NCBI GenBank assembly: GCA_009837285.1
Contig: VXTU01000042.1
Span: forward strand, 1 to 56,098
Origin: Chloroflexota bacterium
GTDB taxonomy: Bacteria > Chloroflexota > Dehalococcoidia > UBA2979
DNA length: 56,098 nucleotides
Reading direction: 5' to 3'
Shown: piece after piece, positions 50,663-56,098 of the stretch
How the letters are laid out: every line of letters begins with the position of its first letter
How positions within the stretch are numbered: position 1 is the first letter of the stretch
Program-made: the position numbers and the translations under genes
The notes under the pieces: model-generated
What the model was told of the DNA's origin: nothing
Database searches by the model: none
What the model saw: only the letters and a program-made list of their open reading frames with translations

Positions 50663-53362
50663 ATGACCAGCCAGCCCTCCGCTGAGGCCCGACCGCGCTT
50701 CGTGCAGGTGGCCGTCAACTCCGGGCGGCCGACGTTCATGACCTTCTCGTACCGCGTGCCGCCCGGCCGTGAGGTCGAGCCGGGCGAGGTCGTCCACGTC
50801 CCGTTCGGCCGCCGCGAGTTGCAGGGCGTGGTCGTCGAAGCTCCCACCGACCTGCCCGGTTACTCCGGCGACATCCGCGAGTTGCTCCCGCCTGTCGAGG
50901 GCGCCCCGAGACTGGACGCGACGCAGCTCACGCTCGCCTCGTGGATCGCCGACTACTACCTCGCCCCGCCGTGGGAGGCGCATGCGCTGATGCTGCCGCC
51001 CGGCGCGGGCGAGCGACCGCGCACGCTCGTCGTGCGCGGCGACGCCGAGCGCCCGGCGACGCTTTCCGAGCGGCAGGAGCGGCTCTACGAGCTGCTCGAC
51101 GACACGCCCCGCGAGGTCAACGAGTTGCGCGCCGCCGTGGGCGCGCGTGGCTTCGACGCCACGCTCGGCGCGCTCGCGAGGCGCGGGCTGGCCGAACGCC
51201 GGTACGAGCTTGCACGGCCGCGGGGTCGGCCGCGCATCGTCGAGGTCGTCCGTCTCGCGGTCGACGCGGAGCGGGCGCGCGAGTTCGCCGCGGGCATCGA
51301 GGGCCGGCGCGCCTCACGGCGCGCACGCGCGCTGCGCGCGCTCCTCGACGCGGGCGACGAGGCGATCCCGTTCGACGAGCTCGGGCGCGTCGCGCGCGGG
51401 GCGCCGGCGGTGGAGACGCTGATTTCGGACGGCCTGCTGGAGGTCGACGGGCAGCGCAACGTCCGGCTCACCCTCGAGCCCGCCGCCGCCGAAGGGCGCA
51501 TCCGCGAACTGACGCGCACGCGGGCGCAGGCTGCCGGGGCCGCGCTCCTCGAACGCCTGGCCGGGGAGCCGGCGGCCGAGCTGCGCGTGCCCGACCTTGC
51601 GCGCGAGTTCGGCGCGGGGGTGGGCGAGGCCGTCGACCACCTGCGCGATGCGGGGCTTGTCGAGGTCGTCGACATGCTCGACCAGCGAGACCCGCTGCGC
51701 GACCTCGACGTGGCCGCTCGACCGCCCGTCGAGCTGCTGCACGAGCAGCGCGCCGCCGGGGCGGCGGTCCGCGCCGCCGTCGACCGTCGCGATGGCAGCA
51801 CATTGCTGCTCAACGGGGTCACGGGGAGCGGGAAGACCGAGGTCTACCTCGACGCCCTCGCGCACGCGGTGAGTCTCGGGCGGCGCGGGATCGTACTCGT
51901 CCCGGAGATCGCGCTGACGCCGCAGACGGTGCGCCGCTTCGCGGAGCGTTTCCCCGGCCATGTTGGAGTGCTGCACTCCGGGCTGTCGCTGGGCGAGGCG
52001 TACGACCAGTGGACGCAGATCGCCGATGGTGCGTTCGACGTGGTCATCGGCTCCCGCTCCGCGATCTTCGCGCCGCAGCCGGACCTCGGACTCGTCGTCG
52101 TCGACGAGGCGCACGAGTGGACCTACAAGCAGCACGACCCCGCGCCCCGGTATGACGCGCGCGCGGTCGCCGAGCGCCTGGGCGAGCTGACGGGTGCTGC
52201 GGTGGTCTTCGGGACGGCCACACCCGACGCGGAGCGCTGGTACGCCGCCGCCGAGGGGCACATCGAGCGGCTCGACCTGCCTCGACGGCTGCGCTCGGTG
52301 CGTCAACCGGGGGGCGAGGTGCAGCTCTGGCCCGACGAGCAGCTCCCGGAGGTCGAGATTGTCGACGTGCGCGGCGCGCGCGAGCTGCTGTCCGGCACGC
52401 TCGTCGAGGCGATCGGCCAAGCCCTCGACCGCGACGAACAGGCGCTGCTCTTCCTGAACCGCCGCGGACTCGCGGGGTTCCTGCTGTGCGCGCGCGGCCA
52501 CTCACCGGCATGCCCGGGCTGCGACGTCTCACTCGCGCTGCATCACCCGCGAGACGCTGAGGCCGGCGCAGCGGGACGCCTCGTCTGCCATCAGTGCAGC
52601 CGGTCGCGCCCGACGCCAACGCGGTGCGAGGAGTGCGGAGGCCCGCTTCGCCCCGCGCAGGCCGGCACGCAGGCAGTCGAGCGCGAGGTGCGGCGGCTGT
52701 TCCCCACCGCTCGCATCGTGCGCTGGGACCGCGACACCGCGCGCCGCCAGTCGGACCACGACGCCATCCTCGGCCAGCTACAGCGACACGAGGCCGACGT
52801 GCTCGTCGGCACACAGATGATCGCGAAGGGCCTGGACTTGCCGCTCGTGACGCTCGTCGGCGTCGTGCTCGCGGACTACGGTCTGCGGTCCGGGGACTTC
52901 CGCGCGCGTGAGCGCACCTTCCAGCTCCTGACACAGGTCGCAGGCCGCGCCGGGCGGGCCGACCTGCACGGCCGCGTCATCGTGCAGACCCTCGCGCCCG
53001 ATGACCGGGTCGTCGAGGCCGTCGCCGACTACGACGCTGACGGGTTCTTCGAGGAGGAGCTGCGCTGGCGTGCCGAGTTCGGCTACCCACCGTTCACCCG
53101 GTTGGCCCGCCTCGTCTTCGCGCATACCAACGCCGCGTTCGCCGTTGAGGAGGCGCACCGCATGCGCGACGAGTTGCGGCGCGCCGCCGCCGGCCTCCCG
53201 GGCGTCGACGTGCTCGGGCCCGCCCCGCCGCAGGTCGCGCGGCGTCGCGGACGCCACCGCTGGGCGCTGCTCGTCCGGGCGCCCGACCCCGCCGAGGTGC
53301 TGCGTGAGGTGGAGTTGCCCCTCGGCTGGACGGTCGATGTCGACCCGGTGCTCCTCGACTGA
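50663..53362 (+). CDS. priA: Primosomal protein N' (replication restart helicase PriA)
   Basis: 899-residue superfamily 2 helicase. It has an N-terminal 3'BD-like domain (VQVAVNSGRPTFMTFSYRVP) and winged-helix region, Walker A GVTGSGKTEVY, DEAH box VVVDEAHEWTYKQHD, a zinc-binding insertion and motifs V-VI (GTQMIAKGLDLP, QVAGRAGRADLHG). The zinc region shows CARGHSPACPGC and CHQC with CEECGG: seven of the usual eight cysteines, the second apparently missing. The chain is longer than the 730-residue E. coli protein, mostly between the N-terminal domain and Walker A (about 150-370). ATG has GAGG nearby. Confidence 0.94.
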   Translation: MTSQPSAEARPRFVQVAVNSGRPTFMTFSYRVPPGREVEPGEVVHVPFGRRELQGVVVEAPTDLPGYSGDIRELLPPVEGAPRLDATQLTLASWIADYYLAPPWEAHALMLPPGAGERPRTLVVRGDAERPATLSERQERLYELLDDTPREVNELRAAVGARGFDATLGALARRGLAERRYELARPRGRPRIVEVVRLAVDAERAREFAAGIEGRRASRRARALRALLDAGDEAIPFDELGRVARGAPAVETLISDGLLEVDGQRNVRLTLEPAAAEGRIRELTRTRAQAAGAALLERLAGEPAAELRVPDLAREFGAGVGEAVDHLRDAGLVEVVDMLDQRDPLRDLDVAARPPVELLHEQRAAGAAVRAAVDRRDGSTLLLNGVTGSGKTEVYLDALAHAVSLGRRGIVLVPEIALTPQTVRRFAERFPGHVGVLHSGLSLGEAYDQWTQIADGAFDVVIGSRSAIFAPQPDLGLVVVDEAHEWTYKQHDPAPRYDARAVAERLGELTGAAVVFGTATPDAERWYAAAEGHIERLDLPRRLRSVRQPGGEVQLWPDEQLPEVEIVDVRGARELLSGTLVEAIGQALDRDEQALLFLNRRGLAGFLLCARGHSPACPGCDVSLALHHPRDAEAGAAGRLVCHQCSRSRPTPTRCEECGGPLRPAQAGTQAVEREVRRLFPTARIVRWDRDTARRQSDHDAILGQLQRHEADVLVGTQMIAKGLDLPLVTLVGVVLADYGLRSGDFRARERTFQLLTQVAGRAGRADLHGRVIVQTLAPDDRVVEAVADYDADGFFEEELRWRAEFGYPPFTRLARLVFAHTNAAFAVEEAHRMRDELRRAAAGLPGVDVLGPAPPQVARRRGRHRWALLVRAPDPAEVLREVELPLGWTVDVDPVLLD

Positions 53363-53454
53363 GCGAGTGCCGCCGCGCGCGGACGCTTGCGGGGATGTCG
53401 TCTAGAATCGAGTCCCTGCAAACCCGCCGTTCGCCCCGACAGCAGGAGCCAGCG

Positions 53455-53973
53455 CTGAGCGTCCGACCCATCCGTTACCTCGGGGACCCGGTACTGCGCC
53501 GACGCGCGAGCGAGGTGCCGCACGTCGACGACTCGATCCGGCAGCTCGTCGACGACATGATCGAGTCGATGTACGCAGCCGACGGGGTTGGACTCGCCGC
53601 TCCGCAGATCGGTATCGGCCTGCGCATCGTCGTGTTGGGGATGCCGGACGAGGAGCCCGTGTCGATCATCAACCCGGTCATCGTCGAGCGAGCAGGCGAG
53701 CGCGAGCTGGAGGGCGAGGGCTGCCTCTCCGTGCCGGGATACCGCGGCAGCGTCACGCGCTCGCAGCAGGTCACCGTCGAGGGTCTCGACGCGGACGGGC
53801 GTGCGCTGCGGATCACCGCGTGCGACAACCTGCTCGCACAGGCGATCGAGCACGAGGTCGACCATGTGAACGGCATCCTCTACGTGGATCGTCTGACCAG
53901 TATCGATACCCTGACCAAGCTCGAGGGTGACCGCTGGGGCGCGGCAGCTGACGATGAGAGCGAGGGCGACTGA
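53455..53973 (+). CDS. def: Peptide deformylase
   Basis: Iron/zinc enzyme removing the formyl group from nascent proteins. All three motifs are present: GVGLAAPQIG, EGCLSVPGYRG with the metal-binding Cys, and IEHEVDHVNG with the HExxH. The start is proposed as CTG at 53455 (172 residues, beginning SVRPIRYLGDPVLRR) because AGGAG lies six bases upstream and this is the family N-terminus. The in-frame ATG at 53395 would add 20 unconserved residues and lies upstream of a -10-like TAGAAT (53403-53408). The stop overlaps the yajC start by one base. Confidence 0.94.
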   Translation: MSVRPIRYLGDPVLRRRASEVPHVDDSIRQLVDDMIESMYAADGVGLAAPQIGIGLRIVVLGMPDEEPVSIINPVIVERAGERELEGEGCLSVPGYRGSVTRSQQVTVEGLDADGRALRITACDNLLAQAIEHEVDHVNGILYVDRLTSIDTLTKLEGDRWGAAADDESEGD

Positions 53974-54281
53974 TGGAGTTCTTCGTCGCGCTGCTGTTCG
54001 TTGTCGCCGCCTTCTACTTCATCCTGCTGCGCCCCGTGATGAACCAGCAGCGCCGCCGCCGGCGCGACCTCGCCGCGCTCGACGTTGGCGACGAGGTCCT
54101 CACTAGCGGCGGGTTCTACGCGACGGTGCGGGCGATCCGCACCATGGACGAGGGCCCGCAGGAGATCATGCTCGAGGTTGCGCCCGGCGTTGAGCTGCGC
54201 GCGACTCCCGACGCCATCCAGCACGTGACCCCCCGCACCACTGAGGGTGCCGGGTCCGCCGACGGGACGGATCCCGAGTAG
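53973..54281 (+). CDS. yajC: Preprotein translocase subunit YajC
   Basis: 102-residue accessory Sec protein. One N-terminal membrane helix (EFFVALLFVVAAFYFILL) is followed by RPVMNQQRRRRRD and LDVGDEVLTSGGFYATV, the typical YajC pattern. The C-terminus is Thr/Gly-rich. It overlaps def by one base and precedes secD, the usual order. Confidence 0.94.
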   Translation: MEFFVALLFVVAAFYFILLRPVMNQQRRRRRDLAALDVGDEVLTSGGFYATVRAIRTMDEGPQEIMLEVAPGVELRATPDAIQHVTPRTTEGAGSADGTDPE

Positions 54282-54301
54282 GTGCGAGCCGGGCCAACAT
54301 C

Positions 54302-55738
54302 GTGACCAGAACCATCTTCTCGCTGCTCGGCATCTTCGTGCTCGCCGCGGCGTCGCTGTACGTGGTATGGCCCTCCGAGCCGGACAAGTGGCTCCCATCC
54401 GCCGTGCCGTGGCCTGAGGGCCGCGGCGTCACCATCGGCGACTTCGAGCGGAAGACGATCCGTCTCGGCCTCGACCTCCAGGGCGGCTCGCGGTTGCTCC
54501 TCCAGGCGTCGCTCCCCGAGGGCTCCGAGGGCGACATCGAGGACGGCATCGAGGGCGCGCTCCGCGTGCTGAGGCGGCGCGTGGATGTCTCTGGCGTCGC
54601 CGAGGCCGAGGTGACTCGGCAGGGCGAGCGCAACATCTCGATCCAGCTGCCCGGCCTCGAACCGGACGAGGCGCGCGAGCTGCTCGGCCGCACCGCTCTG
54701 CTGCAGTTCTGCGAGGCCGCACCGGACCTCGGCGGCGGCACGCCGTGCGATGAAGCCGGCCTGTGGGTACAGGCGCAGGGCGTGCTCGACGGGCAACCGA
54801 CGGCGCTCACCGGGCGCTTCCTCCGCCCCAATGCGTTCGTTGGAGCCGACCCACTCGGGAACCCCCTCGTCCAGTTCGAGTGGACGGGCGAGGGATCGAC
54901 GCTCTCCGAGCAGGTCACGTCGCGGCTCATCGGACAACCGCTCGGCATCTTCCTCGACAACGAGTTGCTCTCGGCGCCCACCGTGCGCGCGGTCATCAGC
55001 GACCGCGGCGTCATCGAGGGGATGCCGCTCACCTCGAGCGAGGGCCGCACGGGCGCGCAGGAGCTGGTCGTGCAGCTCAACTCGGGCGCCCTGCCCGTGC
55101 AGCTCACCGTGCTGCAGGAGCAGGAGGTCGACGCGACGCTCGGCGAGGACTCGGTCGTGCGGTCGGTGCTGGCCGGCGAGATCGGTCTGCTGCTCGTGGC
55201 GCTGTTCATGATCCTCTACTACCGCACGCCGGGGTTCCTCGCCGCCGTGGCGCTCCTCGTCTACACGCTGCTCACCATGGCGGTGTTCAAGCTCATCCCC
55301 GTCACGCTCAACCTCGCCGGGATCGCCGCGTTCGTGCTCTCGGTCGGTATGGCCGTCGACGCCAACATCCTGATCTTCGAGCGGATGAAGGAGGAGCTGC
55401 GCGCCGGCCGCGCCTACCGCACGGCGCTCGATGTGGGCTTCGCGAGGGCGTGGTCGTCGATCCGCGACTCGAACGTCAGCACGCTCATCACCTGCTTCAT
55501 CCTGTTCATCCTCGGCGGCGGCCTCGAGGTGCCCGGCCTCGGAGCGTTCGAGGCGCCGCTGGTGCAGGGCTTCGCGGTCACGCTCGCCGTGGGTGTGCTC
55601 ATCTCGATGTTCTCGGCCATCACCGTCACCCGGACGCTCATGAGGGCGCTCGGCACCACGCGCTTCGCGCGCCAGCCGGACTTGCTCGGCACGGGCGTGC
55701 GCTCCTACCGGAGCGCGCGCGAGGCGACCGAGGGGTAG
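54302..55738 (+). CDS. secD: Protein translocase subunit SecD
   Basis: 478-residue RND-like subunit that uses the proton gradient to help Sec export. After an N-terminal helix (TRTIFSLLGIFVLAAASLYVV) come GLDLQGGSRLLLQ, the P1 head domain with LRRRVDVSGVAEAEV, and then five C-terminal helices including LLLVALFMILYYRTPG and VLSVGMAVDANILIFERMKEE. The GTG start is 21 bases after yajC. Confidence 0.96.
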   Translation: MTRTIFSLLGIFVLAAASLYVVWPSEPDKWLPSAVPWPEGRGVTIGDFERKTIRLGLDLQGGSRLLLQASLPEGSEGDIEDGIEGALRVLRRRVDVSGVAEAEVTRQGERNISIQLPGLEPDEARELLGRTALLQFCEAAPDLGGGTPCDEAGLWVQAQGVLDGQPTALTGRFLRPNAFVGADPLGNPLVQFEWTGEGSTLSEQVTSRLIGQPLGIFLDNELLSAPTVRAVISDRGVIEGMPLTSSEGRTGAQELVVQLNSGALPVQLTVLQEQEVDATLGEDSVVRSVLAGEIGLLLVALFMILYYRTPGFLAAVALLVYTLLTMAVFKLIPVTLNLAGIAAFVLSVGMAVDANILIFERMKEELRAGRAYRTALDVGFARAWSSIRDSNVSTLITCFILFILGGGLEVPGLGAFEAPLVQGFAVTLAVGVLISMFSAITVTRTLMRALGTTRFARQPDLLGTGVRSYRSAREATEG

Positions 55739-55747
55739 GCGGGCGCG

Positions 55748-56098
55748 ATGCGAACACTCGACCTCGTCGGCACCCGCAAGTGGTTCTTCCTGTTCAGCGG
55801 CACGCTTGTCGTGGCCTCGCTCGTCCTCCTCGCGATTCCGCCCACGCTGCGGCCGGGCATCGAGTTCACCGCCGGGACGACGACGCTGGTGCGCTTCGAG
55901 CGCGACGTCAGCCAGGCCGCGCTGCGGACCGCCTACGCCGACCTCGGCCATCCCGAGGCGCGCATCCAGTCGACGGGCGACCGCGAGTACCTGATTCGCA
56001 ACAGCGTGCTGAGTGTCCCCGACAACGCGCTGATCGAGGTCTACCCCACCCCCACCCCTGACGACTGCCCGACGGCTGAGCTCGGCACGGTGCTGCTC
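55748..56098 (+). CDS. secF: Protein translocase subunit SecF (truncated by window end)
   Basis: The first 117 residues are in the window. LVGTRKWFFLFSGTLVVASLVLLA is the first membrane helix, followed by PGIEFTAGTTTLVRFE, matching the FxGGxxxxxxF signature of SecF. An unusual insertion (IEVYPTPTPDDCPTAELG) follows. ATG lies nine bases after the secD stop. The rest of the gene lies beyond the window. Confidence 0.9.
   Translation, partial: MRTLDLVGTRKWFFLFSGTLVVASLVLLAIPPTLRPGIEFTAGTTTLVRFERDVSQAALRTAYADLGHPEARIQSTGDREYLIRNSVLSVPDNALIEVYPTPTPDDCPTAELGTVLL

Overview
The window is a gene-dense stretch of a high-GC bacterial chromosome with no rRNA, tRNA, CRISPR array or insertion sequence that I could see. 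Gene content and residue-level resemblance of the malyl-CoA lyase and mesaconyl-CoA hydratase to the Chloroflexus enzymes (from memory, not a search) suggest a Chloroflexota member, perhaps a peptidoglycan-making relative of Dehalococcoidia or Thermomicrobia. Class-level placement is uncertain. Genes are tightly packed, with many ATGA or GTGA stop-start overlaps, frequent GTG starts, and some starts that look like CTG or lack a leader.

Positions 1-12000 hold a C2/C3 carboxylic-acid module in two parts. On the plus strand are an SDR, mesaconyl-CoA hydratase (mch) and (2S)-methylsuccinyl-CoA dehydrogenase (mcd). On the minus strand are malyl-CoA/methylmalyl-CoA lyase (mcl), a two-subunit succinate/malate-CoA ligase and a one-cluster ferredoxin. 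Together they can take methylsuccinyl-CoA to propionyl-CoA plus glyoxylate and link malate to acetyl-CoA plus glyoxylate, the lower half of the ethylmalonyl-CoA pathway. Between the two parts lie a duplicated HEPN-like protein, rpiB, two hypotheticals, a ferritin and a HicBA-like toxin-antitoxin pair.

Positions 12000-31500 carry membrane proteins (RDD family), a membrane-anchored HExxH peptidase, a class A penicillin-binding protein with a methyltransferase, a gatC-gatA-aminotransferase-hydrolase operon, a VapBC pair with a palindromic operator, trpS, argS, B12-dependent ribonucleotide reductase nrdJ, an unassigned PD-(D/E)XK-like gene and nrdR. The nrdJ/nuclease divergent region contains a LexA-like palindrome.

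Positions 31700-48300 are a complete-looking minus-strand division and cell-wall (dcw) cluster in the order mraZ-rsmH-ftsL-ftsI-murF-mraY-murD-ftsW-murG-murC-ddl-ftsQ-ftsA-(acidic unknown)-ftsZ. murE and murB are absent from it. An acidic, Ala/Glu/Pro-rich protein sits between ftsA and ftsZ. Positions 48300-56098 run on the plus strand: a MogA/MoaB-like gene, trmD, rplS, two small minus-strand coiled-coil/membrane proteins, priA, def, yajC, secD and the start of secF, which the window edge truncates.

The observations I rate highest are the mcd-mch plus mcl-CoA ligase-ferredoxin module, the tandem HEPN-like protein, the nuclease-like gene behind a LexA-like site, the unknown protein between ftsA and ftsZ, and the non-canonical start codons of gatC, def and the methyltransferase.
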